Source of the DNA: Alistipes onderdonkii
Lineage (GTDB): Bacteria; Bacteroidota; Bacteroidia; Bacteroidales; Rikenellaceae
Assembly (NCBI RefSeq): GCF_025145285.1
Contig: NZ_CP102251.1
Location: forward strand, 1,550,001 to 1,614,000
DNA length: 64,000 nt
Reading direction: 5' to 3'
Shown here: in pieces, positions 8,606 to 16,725 of the stretch
Numbering within the stretch: position 1 is the stretch's first letter
Layout: every line of letters begins with the position of its first letter
Program-made: the position numbers and the translations under genes
Notes under the pieces: model-generated
The model's input: only the letters and a program-made list of their open reading frames with translations
Databases searched by the model: none
Told to the model about the DNA's origin: nothing

Positions 8606-9583
8606 TTATTGCCGTTCGCTCAACTCTTTATAAAGCTCCAGCCGCAAGCCGCAGTAGTTTTCGATGATATGGCCCATTTTTTCGACGCGTTGCAGGTGCA
8701 TTTCCAATTCCTGCGGCGCAACATCGAAACCAATGTCGTAGCGTGCTTTTACCAGAAAACTCTTCAGGCGCGGCAGCGTGAAGATATTTTCGATATGGTT
8801 ATCGTCTAAAACCAGCATCAGCTGCGTCGAGAGCGTCCGCATCCGTTCGTGCATCACGACCGGATCGTGAATATCGAACTCCAGCCCGTGATAAACATAA
8901 TAGAGCGTATGATAAAAGTAGACCGCAGCCTGCGCCATGAACAAAGCCGCCAGACGCATATTGCGGCTTTCGCTGAAGGCGTTCTGCGCCTGTTCGATCA
9001 ATTCGTTGCCCAGCATCCGGAACGTATCGAAATGAAATTTGGCGTCCGCATAGGCTGCGGCAAAGTTGATCGGGTGTTTCGGGCGGCGGAAATGGCAGTG
9101 GTCGCTGCAATAGAGCAATTCGCCCTCGGAGTGTGCAAAGTAGAGGAATGGTGTTTTATTCGACTCGACATAGCTCAAAGGCATAACGTAGAGGTTGATA
9201 TAGGTGATCTCGCGCCTGCTGTACGGCACTTTGTAACGCAGGATGCGTTTCGCCTGAATCCAGTCGTATTCGGGCGTTTCCCGCACGACCATCAGCAAGT
9301 CATAGGCCATGGCGTCGCTATGGTGTGTGCCGCCGACCAATTTTCCGAAAAGCAGGATATATTCGGGGTTGAAATAATCTTCTGTCAGGCATTGAACGAT
9401 CCGGGCGGCTTCGGCAGGATTGTAGAGTTTTTCCGTTGGTTGTTCGGGTTGCGGTTCTGGCTTTGGAGCAAGTTGCCCCGTCGGCTGTTCCGGAGAGGGT
9501 ACGGGCTGTTGTTCGGCTTGGGTGGTTTCGGGGGTTATGCGTTGTGCAGATTGTTCTTGCACAGGGTTTTGATTCGTTTCCAT
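8606..9583 (-). CDS. MNT-HEPN fusion protein, copy 1
   Basis: This 325-residue protein has three parts: a Pro/Gln-rich N-terminal linker (about 1-55); a nucleotidyltransferase-like domain (about 58-160) with a degenerate active-site loop, LFGKLVGG...SDAMAYDLLMVV at 78-100; and an all-helical HEPN-like domain (about 195-320). The normal GS and the DxD spacing are altered, so catalysis is doubtful. A possible RX5H near the end (RVEKMGH) is not conserved in copy 2, so RNase activity is not supported. Separate MNT and HEPN genes form toxin-antitoxin pairs; here they are fused. The gene reads away from the adjacent restriction genes behind a structured leader of about 375 nt. A paralogue lies at 31120-32025. 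Confidence 0.75.
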   Translation of the reverse strand: METNQNPVQEQSAQRITPETTQAEQQPVPSPEQPTGQLAPKPEPQPEQPTEKLYNPAEAARIVQCLTEDYFNPEYILLFGKLVGGTHHSDAMAYDLLMVVRETPEYDWIQAKRILRYKVPYSRREITYINLYVMPLSYVESNKTPFLYFAHSEGELLYCSDHCHFRRPKHPINFAAAYADAKFHFDTFRMLGNELIEQAQNAFSESRNMRLAALFMAQAAVYFYHTLYYVYHGLEFDIHDPVVMHERMRTLSTQLMLVLDDNHIENIFTLPRLKSFLVKARYDIGFDVAPQELEMHLQRVEKMGHIIENYCGLRLELYKELSERQ

Positions 9584-9958
9584 TTGGTTGATTGTTAGAA
9601 TTTAGACATAGTGAGGGCTGTCCTTATCGTGCGCTGGGCACAACAAAGAGAATAACGGTTTGGTTAGCAGTTACTTGCTAATCCGGCGGGTGGAAATGGA
9701 AACGAATCGAGAGGTTGCACGGCGGGAACCGCCTGCGGCTGGCCTTGCGGCGTGTCTGTACCGGGGTACGGACGGATAATGTTGTTCGCATAAAATAAAA
9801 ATATGCGCAGCTGCGAACAACATTATCCCCATATTTCAGGTTATAAAGTGTGCTGTTCACGGGTCGCTAAACCCCAACAGCTCTGCGCATACCTTTTGAG
9901 CATGATGCACCCTATAACCCTTTGTGAAAACGGTTAAATATAATGTTGTTCGCAGGGG
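9584..9958 (-). promoter_or_regulatory. Structured 5' leader of MNT-HEPN copy 1 (candidate RNA switch)
   Basis: The leader runs on the minus strand from the promoter at 9959-9966 to the ATG at 9583. One segment (9812-9828) can pair perfectly either with 9940-9954 (15 bp) or with 9774-9790 (17 bp, GGATAATGTTGTTCGCA), so the two folds are exclusive. Further stems are 9839-9845 with 9913-9919, and GCTGTT 9852-9857 with AACAGC 9876-9881. Another is 9754-9773. Near the gene, 9696-9708 is exactly complementary to the first 13 coding bases (9571-9583), enough to hide the start codon. The second copy at 32026 keeps these pairings with compensatory changes. Confidence 0.7.
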
Positions 9959-9966
9959 CAAAGATA
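9959..9966 (-). promoter_or_regulatory. Promoter -7 box of the MNT-HEPN copy 1 leader
   Basis: Minus-strand TATCTTTG matches TAnnTTTG. The identical box in the identical position precedes leader 2 (32399-32406). Confidence 0.65.
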
Positions 9967-10007
9967 GTGAATATTTCAGAATAACGTTTTTCTAAGAAAA
10001 ATTTAAG

Positions 10008-10015
10008 TATATTTG
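10008..10015 (+). promoter_or_regulatory. Promoter -7 box of the restriction-modification operon
   Basis: TATATTTG lies 26 bases before the ATG at 10042 and is divergent from the leader promoter. Confidence 0.55.
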
Positions 10016-10041
10016 TAATTTAGGTAAATTGTTATTATCTT

Positions 10042-12114
10042 ATGTACAAGTACAACATAAAGGCAAGTGAAGAATTAAACCAAGGTGGTTTTGATTTTGA
10101 ATTAGTTGAAGGTTATCACTATATCAAAATCGGAGCGACTAATGTTGCACAATTAAAAAAAGCAGGGATTCTACCCCCAAATGACTATAAAGGGTTAAGC
10201 AAAAATAAACCAGATGGTCTGATAATTAAGGACAAAAACACTGTTGTTTGTTTAATAGAATATAAAAACACCGGGAAATTTGCCAATGAAACAGAAGCTT
10301 TGGCAACAATTTCTAATTGGTATTATTCATTAGCAAAAAAATTATCATGTAATGTAATCTGTGCAAGTGATGGAGTAAACTCGTATTGGTTTCATTCTAC
10401 CAGCAAGCAACACATTAAAAATCCCGATGGAAAGTGTATTAACTTTGTTCTTAATGTTGCTGACATCACGAATAAACAATGCATGTCCACCGAGAGTAAA
10501 GCGGCCCTAGTGGAACTACTTAAAAAGTCAGATAATCTGGATTCGAATGCACAAATAGCCCCTGAAATCATTTTAAATCCCCAAACTCTAGCAAATAGTG
10601 TTTGGCAAAAGATATGGATTAGCACAGGCAAAGAGCCGGAAAAATGTCTATATAATGTAGTCGAAATTTTTATTTTTAAGTTTTTATCTGACCTAGGAGT
10701 ACTTAAAGATCACTATAGTTTTGATAACATTTACAATACAAGCACTGCAGACAAAGAAGACGCATTAAAACAATATGCAGCTTTAGTTCGCCCAAAAATT
10801 AGAGAAATGTTCCCGAAAAGTCCATTGGATAATACAACTGTTATTAATGGAACTATTTTCGTAAATGAAGAAGGGCAGCCAAATTTAGCACAAGCGACAT
10901 TATTCCAAACCGTTTTACAGCAATTTGCTGATTATGATAAAGAATACGGTTCTTTTAAGAACATAGACAAGAGTTTTAAAACAAGATTATATGAGAGTTT
11001 TTTAAGGCAATCCGCCGGCATATCATCATTAGGACAATATTTCACCCCAAGAAATGTTGTTAAAGCGATTGTCAGGATGGCACAAGCCGAATCTTTACCA
11101 GATAACGCAGTAGTTTGCGATCCATTTTGTGGAGTCGGAGGTTTTCTCCTTGAGTTTTTAAATGAATATCCCAAATTCAAACAACAATATGAGCCAATTA
11201 ATGGGAAAATCACACCCAAACTAAAACTTGAGGGCTACGATAAAGGTTCAGACGAAAAAGACGATCAACGCACAATTATTCTTGCAAAAGCAAATATGTT
11301 GATCTATTTGTCTGATTTAATAGCAAAACATAAATCTGACACAAAGGAATTTGCTGAATCTGTTTTCAACCAAGTGTTTCATTTGATCAAAACGAATTTG
11401 GGGACATTTGGCATTGATAAAAAGGAAACATTTGACCTGATATTGACTAATCCACCGTATGTAACAAGTGGTGTTAGCGCAATGAAGAAAGAAATTGAAG
11501 AAAATGGAAAGTCATGTTTATATCCCATATCTGGCAACGGTTTAGAAGGATTGGCTTTAGAATGGATCATTAATTCTCTAAAACAAGGTGGTAGAGCATT
11601 TATTATTGTTCCAGATGGATTATTATCTCGATCTGCAGATAATAAATTACGAGAGCATCTTTTGACAACATGCACTCTTAATGCCATTATTTCACTTCCT
11701 ACCCGAACATTCTTTGCAACACCAAAAAACACATACATCCTATCTATATCAAAAAAAAGCGACAGAGAGCATCAGACAACACCCATTTTCACCTATTTAG
11801 TATCTGAAATTGGAGAAACGAGAGATGCTAAACGATTCGAGATTGCCAATAATGATTTGTATGAAATGACTAAATTGTATAAGCAATTTATGGCAAGTCC
11901 TTCTGATTTCGAATCTAACTCTCAACGATGCAAAGTTTTCCCATTAGCTCGCTTTATCAACTCTCATTGGCTGGTGGATAGAGATTGGTCTGATGAGGAA
12001 AAAATGACATTAGGTATTTTAGAAGAATCCACAACAATATCGGAGCAAGAATTCATCAGTATAATACACGATGTTAGTAATCTTCTAAACTCATTTACTA
12101 AGAATGGATTATAA
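10042..12114 (+). CDS. Fused endonuclease-N6-adenine methyltransferase (BcgI-like RM subunit)
   Basis: This 690-residue protein combines an N-terminal PD-(D/E)XK-type nuclease domain with an N6-adenine methyltransferase. The nuclease motif is KPDG (D58) and LIEYK (E73, K75). The methyltransferase has the SAM motif DPFCGVGGFL near residue 360 and the catalytic NPPY near residue 470. No helicase domain or separate HsdR gene is present. With the separate specificity subunit that overlaps its end by 11 bases, the arrangement is that of type IIB enzymes such as BcgI: a fused R-M subunit plus an S subunit. It should both methylate and cut target sites. The gene is strongly AT-rich compared with the host, a sign of transfer. 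Confidence 0.8.
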   Translation: MYKYNIKASEELNQGGFDFELVEGYHYIKIGATNVAQLKKAGILPPNDYKGLSKNKPDGLIIKDKNTVVCLIEYKNTGKFANETEALATISNWYYSLAKKLSCNVICASDGVNSYWFHSTSKQHIKNPDGKCINFVLNVADITNKQCMSTESKAALVELLKKSDNLDSNAQIAPEIILNPQTLANSVWQKIWISTGKEPEKCLYNVVEIFIFKFLSDLGVLKDHYSFDNIYNTSTADKEDALKQYAALVRPKIREMFPKSPLDNTTVINGTIFVNEEGQPNLAQATLFQTVLQQFADYDKEYGSFKNIDKSFKTRLYESFLRQSAGISSLGQYFTPRNVVKAIVRMAQAESLPDNAVVCDPFCGVGGFLLEFLNEYPKFKQQYEPINGKITPKLKLEGYDKGSDEKDDQRTIILAKANMLIYLSDLIAKHKSDTKEFAESVFNQVFHLIKTNLGTFGIDKKETFDLILTNPPYVTSGVSAMKKEIEENGKSCLYPISGNGLEGLALEWIINSLKQGGRAFIIVPDGLLSRSADNKLREHLLTTCTLNAIISLPTRTFFATPKNTYILSISKKSDREHQTTPIFTYLVSEIGETRDAKRFEIANNDLYEMTKLYKQFMASPSDFESNSQRCKVFPLARFINSHWLVDRDWSDEEKMTLGILEESTTISEQEFISIIHDVSNLLNSFTKNGL

Positions 12115-13201
12115 ATACATATACCTTGGCGACCCAATTTATTTCTCTCTACAAATAGGAAAACGGATAACCAAAGGAGAATTATTTAATAGTAAAAAAG
12201 GCAAATATCCAATATATAGTGCCAATGTCCATCAAGAATTCGGATGGGGTTCTAACTTATTAAATAAACTTTCCTTTTCATCAAGTTCTGTGATATGGGG
12301 TATTGATGGCAATTGGCAGTGTCGATATATCGCTGAAGATAATCCGTTTATCCCAACAGACCATTGCGGCGTTCTTCAAACAGTTTCCACAACAATAAAT
12401 ATGCGATATGTTAATATTGTTTTAAATATTGAAGGTCAGAAGATAGGTTTTTCAAGATCATATAGGGCATCTTTGGAAAATATGCGTAATATTGCCATTC
12501 CTATTCCTATTTTGCCATCCGGAGAGATTGATTTATCTGCACAAATTAATATAGCAGATAAAAATGATAAATACACAACATTGCAAAATCGCATTAAGCA
12601 ATATATACATCAACTACAAAATATTAGTGTCGACATTGATAATGATGATTATAATTACAAATTAATCAATATATTAGACATATTCAAGCCGCAAAGAGGT
12701 ATTAGCAAATATACTCATAAATACGGACATAATAACTCAGGTAATTATCCTGTTTATTCAGCATCAACTCGCGCCCCATTAACATTCATTAATACATATG
12801 ATTATAATGGTCGTTACTTAACATGGACAACGAATGGTTATGGAGGTTACATTTTCATTTTATCTGGCAAATTTTCAATAAACGGAGATAGAGCATTATT
12901 AATTCCCAAAACGAATCTAATCAATATCGATTATATTCGATTTATTGCACAGCCATATTTTAGAGTGCTTGCGAAAACAAAAGGACGCGTAATAGAAGGT
13001 AAAAAAAATGAATATACAAAATTACAACCTCAAATGTTAGAAAATCTGCAAATCCCAATTCCCATTGATAATAATGGCGATTTTGATTTGCAAATCCAGC
13101 AGGCAATAGCAAAAAAATATACAACAATAGAGCAAATGAAATTAAAAGCTATTGATGCATTAAAAAGAATTATTGAATCTACCATCAAAATAACAGAGTA
13201 A
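12104..13201 (+). CDS. DNA specificity subunit (HsdS/BcgI-B-like)
   Basis: This 365-residue protein has two similar halves, each a target-recognition domain followed by a helical spacer. The first ends near IAIPIPILPSGEIDLSAQ and the second near LQIPIPIDNNGDFDLQIQ, the usual repeat of S subunits. Two different recognition domains imply a bipartite target. It starts inside the end of the methyltransferase gene, so both should be made together. It is AT-rich like its partner. Confidence 0.85.
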   Translation: MDYKYIYLGDPIYFSLQIGKRITKGELFNSKKGKYPIYSANVHQEFGWGSNLLNKLSFSSSSVIWGIDGNWQCRYIAEDNPFIPTDHCGVLQTVSTTINMRYVNIVLNIEGQKIGFSRSYRASLENMRNIAIPIPILPSGEIDLSAQINIADKNDKYTTLQNRIKQYIHQLQNISVDIDNDDYNYKLINILDIFKPQRGISKYTHKYGHNNSGNYPVYSASTRAPLTFINTYDYNGRYLTWTTNGYGGYIFILSGKFSINGDRALLIPKTNLINIDYIRFIAQPYFRVLAKTKGRVIEGKKNEYTKLQPQMLENLQIPIPIDNNGDFDLQIQQAIAKKYTTIEQMKLKAIDALKRIIESTIKITE

Positions 13202-13492
13202 ATTATAAATCAACAACTTACATCAAAACACACTACATATTTATCGTCAAACTACAAATCAGTCATATACTAGCATTATTACGACCTCTATTAGAAAATT
13301 ATATTTTGTTATAATATTACATTTTATTTACATTCAAATAAGACACAATCGTTAGGTAATCAATTTATTAACGGATATTTAATCTATACCATAATCCGGA
13401 ATCAAATCGACACTGTTTTACAATATTAGAGTTCGAAGTTGATGTGTTTATTGACTCTAAGAATCAGAACATAGATGAAAAAATTGACACTC
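13202..13492. other. AT-rich non-coding stretch at the element 1 right end
   Basis: I see no gene, RNA or clear terminator here. It separates the specificity gene from the repeats and hairpin next to the att core. Confidence 0.6.
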
Positions 13493-13514
13493 ACCGTACA
13501 AATACCGTACAAAT
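13493..13514. repeat. Tandem 11-bp repeat near att (element 1 right end)
   Basis: ACCGTACAAAT occurs twice head to tail. The same pair is found at both ends of element 3 (25545-25566 and 34407-34427), as expected for integrase or excisionase arm-binding sites. Confidence 0.7.
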
Positions 13515-13520
13515 AAAAAT

Positions 13521-13556
13521 CAAAACCGCGTTGTAGATATCTACAACGCGGTTTTG
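13521..13556. repeat. Perfect 36-bp palindrome next to att core 1
   Basis: The arm CAAAACCGCGTTGTAGAT is followed by its exact reverse complement, two bases before the att core. The counterpart in element 3 (34436-34469) keeps the pairing with changed bases (ACCGCG here, ACGCCG there). It may act as a bidirectional terminator protecting the element end. Confidence 0.75.
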
Positions 13557-13557
13557 A

Positions 13558-13571
13558 TGAGGTCTGAAGCG
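13558..13571. repeat. att core repeat 1 (element 1/2 junction)
   Basis: TGAGGTCTGAAGCG is identical to the sequence over the 3' end of tRNA-Cys (34472-34485) and to the copy at 25412-25425. Confidence 0.75.
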
Positions 13572-13933
13572 CCCACTAAATTAGAGGGTTAATAACATTT
13601 ATAATCCTTTCCTAACACTTATAACTCCAATTATTAATCAATGATCCAATTCCTATACAGTCACAACATATTATATCATAACAATAATTTGGAAACAATA
13701 ATGGCCCCTTTACTAATATCGCATACTTAACCTACTTTTCCTTCCAAATACCAACAATGGGATTGACTATTCATAACTAGGACAAATAGAAACAACAATT
13801 TTCCAGCATCCCATTATTGCAAAAAATATTTATTCGTTTTAAATAGAGCGAGATAATTGGGGGAAATATTGCATTTGTTATAAAAAACATGTATCTTTAA
13901 AGTAATTATAATACTTAACTACTCCCTTTGTTT
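13572..13933. other. AT-rich non-coding leader before the three-gene operon
   Basis: No open frame of note. It contains several short A/T tracts; TATCTTTA near 13890 is a weak match to a -7 box for the operon. Confidence 0.45.
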
Positions 13934-14845
13934 ATGGCAACAAAAAAGAGACAAATTCAGTATTTTGAATTAACCAAAAAGATATGGCGTAAAGAGGAGG
14001 ATAACATTATGCCTTTTGTTGAGGTTAAAGACTTATTTCAATTTATATTAAAGAAAAAAAGACTGATTAGGATACATCAATTGAAACAATCCAAAATATG
14101 CCTTTTAGATAGTTGCATGCCTCATGTTAAGGGCGATAATTCAATCGTTATTAAAGGACTAATGAAAAGTGCAACTCAAGATTTCTGCCCATATTTGCTA
14201 AATAGTAGAACCGGCGAGGAGCGTCCCAACACTAGAACAAAGCAAGAAGGAGATATTGAAAAGAACCATTTTTTAATCAAAATAATAGACCGAGGGGATA
14301 ATGAATTTGATGTTTTTGTTATTTTTGAGAAAAATGGGAATGGAATAACGATGAACCAATTTGTTGATTGTTTGAATGGGTATAATAAATTATGGGTTCA
14401 AAGCAAGAAAGAGAAGCGATCATATTCAATAAACTATAAAATTGTATGTGGCGATGATTTTTTTGAGATGCTAAATAATCTTGGACGTGCTAAAATTGCC
14501 GAGGTTCATTTTGATAAAACATTAGTAGGGTCAGACGCGTTAGACTTTTCCAATAAATTAGTGGCTGCCAAAAGCAATGTGGTCTTAACAATAAAAGCGG
14601 AGAAAGATATGTCCTTAAAAGGATTTGGATTGGATGTTTTACAATTGATGCAGGGGAAAAAGAAGTCAAAAATTTCTAAAATACGTATATACGGAGAAGA
14701 CGAAGAGAAACATAATGTGATGATTGATACTGAATTTTTTGGCAAAAAGACAGAAATAGAAGCAGAACTTAATTCAGAAACAGGAGAGGTTATTACCCAT
14801 AACATATACACAGAATTAGAAGAACTGGCGAATGCTTTAGTATAA
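13934..14845 (+). CDS. Unknown protein, first gene of a three-gene AT-rich cargo operon
   Basis: I do not recognise this 303-residue protein. It is Lys-rich and mixed alpha/beta by eye, with no signal peptide or membrane segment and no clear catalytic motif. Notable stretches are HQLKQSKICLLDSC near the N-terminus and a basic run (GKKKSKISKIRIYG) near the C-terminus, which might suit nucleic acid binding. I chose the ATG at 13934; a TTG two codons upstream is also open. Its stop overlaps the next start (TAATG). It is much more AT-rich than the host and sits directly inside an att core, a typical place for defence cargo. Function is unknown. Confidence 0.7.
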   Translation: MATKKRQIQYFELTKKIWRKEEDNIMPFVEVKDLFQFILKKKRLIRIHQLKQSKICLLDSCMPHVKGDNSIVIKGLMKSATQDFCPYLLNSRTGEERPNTRTKQEGDIEKNHFLIKIIDRGDNEFDVFVIFEKNGNGITMNQFVDCLNGYNKLWVQSKKEKRSYSINYKIVCGDDFFEMLNNLGRAKIAEVHFDKTLVGSDALDFSNKLVAAKSNVVLTIKAEKDMSLKGFGLDVLQLMQGKKKSKISKIRIYGEDEEKHNVMIDTEFFGKKTEIEAELNSETGEVITHNIYTELEELANALV

Positions 14846-15363
14846 TGGGACGTGTCGCTGTATTATTTTATGAATTCTTTGCCACTCGGAAATGGAGTTA
14901 TTTACTATCTATTGTAATCTCTATTGCTATTGGAGTGATAGTCTTTTACAATATTGATATTTTAAAGAAACCAAACTTTGCCTCCGAAACGCGATCAGAC
15001 ATATTAAATGTAATAGGCATATTGTTAGGATTTTCGATATCTGTATTGGCAATCTTTATAGCAAGTGGCAATAAAAACATTGATGCATCAAAAGAGCATT
15101 CCATTGGTGTAAAATTATGGAAAAATAAAACGCACTCTCTCTTTGATAGAATTGTTATAGATCTGTCCTATGTTATCTTCTGGGAATCAGTTGTTTTGTT
15201 GATATGTTTTATAATCCCGGCATTTATAATAGACCCGTGTCGTGAATTGCGATTGACATGCATAATAATCGCTGTATTGGTACACATCATTTTCGTTATA
15301 TTAGGAATAACATCTGACTTATATTTGATTGTCTCTAAAAAAGAAAGTAAAAACAAACAATGA
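14845..15363 (+). CDS. Small four-helix membrane protein of the cargo operon
   Basis: This 172-residue protein has four predicted transmembrane segments: SYLLSIVISIAIGVIVFY; IGILLGFSISVLAIFIA; FWESVVLLICFIIPAFII; and LTCIIIAVLVHIIFVILGI. A polar loop lies between helices 2 and 3, and the tail is short and Lys-rich. It overlaps the gene before it by one base (TAATG) and the gene after it by ATGA, so the three proteins are probably made in fixed proportion. I do not recognise the family. By position it could be a membrane sensor or effector for its two soluble neighbours. Confidence 0.75.
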   Translation: MGRVAVLFYEFFATRKWSYLLSIVISIAIGVIVFYNIDILKKPNFASETRSDILNVIGILLGFSISVLAIFIASGNKNIDASKEHSIGVKLWKNKTHSLFDRIVIDLSYVIFWESVVLLICFIIPAFIIDPCRELRLTCIIIAVLVHIIFVILGITSDLYLIVSKKESKNKQ

Positions 15364-16388
15364 ACAAAATAGAATCTATTGCCGTACATAGAGTTGGCAA
15401 CAAATCAATAGACGAACCACTTTTCTTATCTCAGGGCTTGTTAAAAGTAAACGACGAGATTAGGAGTGTTCTCTATTCTTATTTCATTAGTCCGTTTAAG
15501 TCAAATGAGTACTATAGTCTCTATCACGAAACAGACCTTGCCTTAAATGAGGTTTACGCATTTGTATCGGAAATTTTTAAGACCCCAAATAGTCTGTACG
15601 GACAATCTATAAAACTTGCCAAGCATTTATATGAACAGAATAATCATCCTAATATTAAAGGAGGAGAGTTTTATGTAGTTTATTTCAAAGAACTGGAGGT
15701 AAATGGAATTATTGTTGATGCCGTAGGATTGTTCAAATCGGAAAATAAAGATACATTTTTGAAAGTCTATACAACAGCGTCTGATATAGGAATTGAAAGC
15801 GAACAGGGAATTAATATAAATAAACTAGACAAAGGATGCTTAATATTCAATATCGACAATGAAAATGGATATTTAGTATCAATAGTGGATAACATCAATA
15901 AAGGTACTGAGGCTCATTTTTGGGTAGATGATTTTCTGCGAGTACAACAAAGGAAAGATGAGTATTATAATACCCAGCATACAATCTCTTTGTATAAGAG
16001 TTTTATAACAAAAGAATTTCCTCGTCAATTTGAAGCAGATCAAGCAGATCAAGCAGATTTGATAAACAAATCTGTTAAATATTTTAAGGAAAAGGATACT
16101 TTTGACATAGAGGAATTTGAAAACGAAGTAATTGTTCAACCAGAAGTAATAGATAGTTTTAATGCTTATAAGGTTGAATATCTTAAAGAAAGGGACTTAG
16201 AGTTATCCGATAGTTTCTCGATATCGGAATCTGCTGTGAAGAAGCAGGCTCGTGGGCTAAAAAGTGTTATTAAACTTGATAAAAACTTTCATATATACGT
16301 GCACGGAGATAGACAATGTATTAAACGTGGGTTTGATGAAGCCACAGGCATGCACTACTATCAACTCTTTTTTAATGAAGAAACATAA
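15360..16388 (+). CDS. Nucleoid-associated protein, YejK/NdpA (37-kDa) family
   Basis: This 342-residue protein matches the nucleoid-associated family throughout: an N-terminal IAVHRVGNKS, GGEFYVVYFKELEV, GLFKSENKDTFLKV, GININKLDKGCLIF and a C-terminal VIKLDKNFHIYVHGDR. Family members bind the bacterial chromosome, though their role is poorly known. A 9-base triplication (GCAGATCAA) gives an ADQADQAD run near residue 223, probably replication slippage. As the last gene of the operon with a membrane protein and an unknown protein, it may be the DNA-binding arm of a cargo (possibly defence) system. A terminator follows. Confidence 0.8.
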   Translation: MNKIESIAVHRVGNKSIDEPLFLSQGLLKVNDEIRSVLYSYFISPFKSNEYYSLYHETDLALNEVYAFVSEIFKTPNSLYGQSIKLAKHLYEQNNHPNIKGGEFYVVYFKELEVNGIIVDAVGLFKSENKDTFLKVYTTASDIGIESEQGININKLDKGCLIFNIDNENGYLVSIVDNINKGTEAHFWVDDFLRVQQRKDEYYNTQHTISLYKSFITKEFPRQFEADQADQADLINKSVKYFKEKDTFDIEEFENEVIVQPEVIDSFNAYKVEYLKERDLELSDSFSISESAVKKQARGLKSVIKLDKNFHIYVHGDRQCIKRGFDEATGMHYYQLFFNEET

Positions 16389-16417
16389 TTGGCAACCGTT
16401 TTGCTCCTCTCACATAT

Positions 16418-16451
16418 GAATAGAGTGCCATGTGATTATGGTACTCTATTC
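16418..16451 (+). terminator. Terminator of the three-gene cargo operon
   Basis: GAATAGAGTGCCA pairs with TGGTACTCTATTC (one G-U) and is followed by TTTTATT. Confidence 0.8.
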
Positions 16452-16725
16452 TTTTATTCCAGTGGTTTGTATTTTTATAAGGATGGTTACTTATTGTCAA
16501 AACAAAAACACGAGGAATGAGATATTGTAATATTCTACATCTAAAAGGGGAGGCATTAATAATAACTCCGAACCAAGACTGAATAATCCTTGAAAAGAAT
16601 AATGTTCACAACATCTTTCGACGATTCCCCCTCTGCAAGATGGAAATATAAGAAAATACACCTGTTCCGATTATCGCGACAAATCATCAATAAACCAATT
16701 CTCTCAAATATATCACTTATCAAGG
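16452..16725. other. Non-coding gap
   Basis: No gene or structured site stands out. The base composition moves from AT-rich back towards the element backbone. Confidence 0.5.

Larger units (their letters stand above)
8417..13571. mobile_element. Element 1: internally deleted integrative element, right part retained
   Basis: The segment runs from just after a core gene to the first att core repeat (13558-13571). It has the same right-end module as element 3: hairpin terminator, MNT-HEPN gene, structured leader, divergent cargo, 11-bp repeat pair, palindrome, att core. It has no integrase or relaxase. Instead, 8421-8546 aligns by eye with the 3' end of the excisionase gene plus the oriT-like region of element 3, and is joined directly to the terminator that in element 3 lies over 2.3 kb further on. 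The left boundary is inferred from where that similarity stops. Confidence 0.7.

Noticed and set aside
9774..9828. Retron msr-msd or integron attC site as an explanation of the leader hairpins
   Set aside because: There is no reverse transcriptase or integron integrase nearby, no clear attC boxes, and a promoter points through the structure into a gene.
10042..13201. Classical type I restriction system
   Set aside because: No HsdR helicase-nuclease gene is present in the element and the nuclease motif is fused to the methyltransferase, which fits a BcgI-like system better.
13493..13571. CRISPR-like repeats around the paired 11-bp units
   Set aside because: Only two copies, no spacers between them and no cas genes; their place at element ends fits recombinase arm sites.
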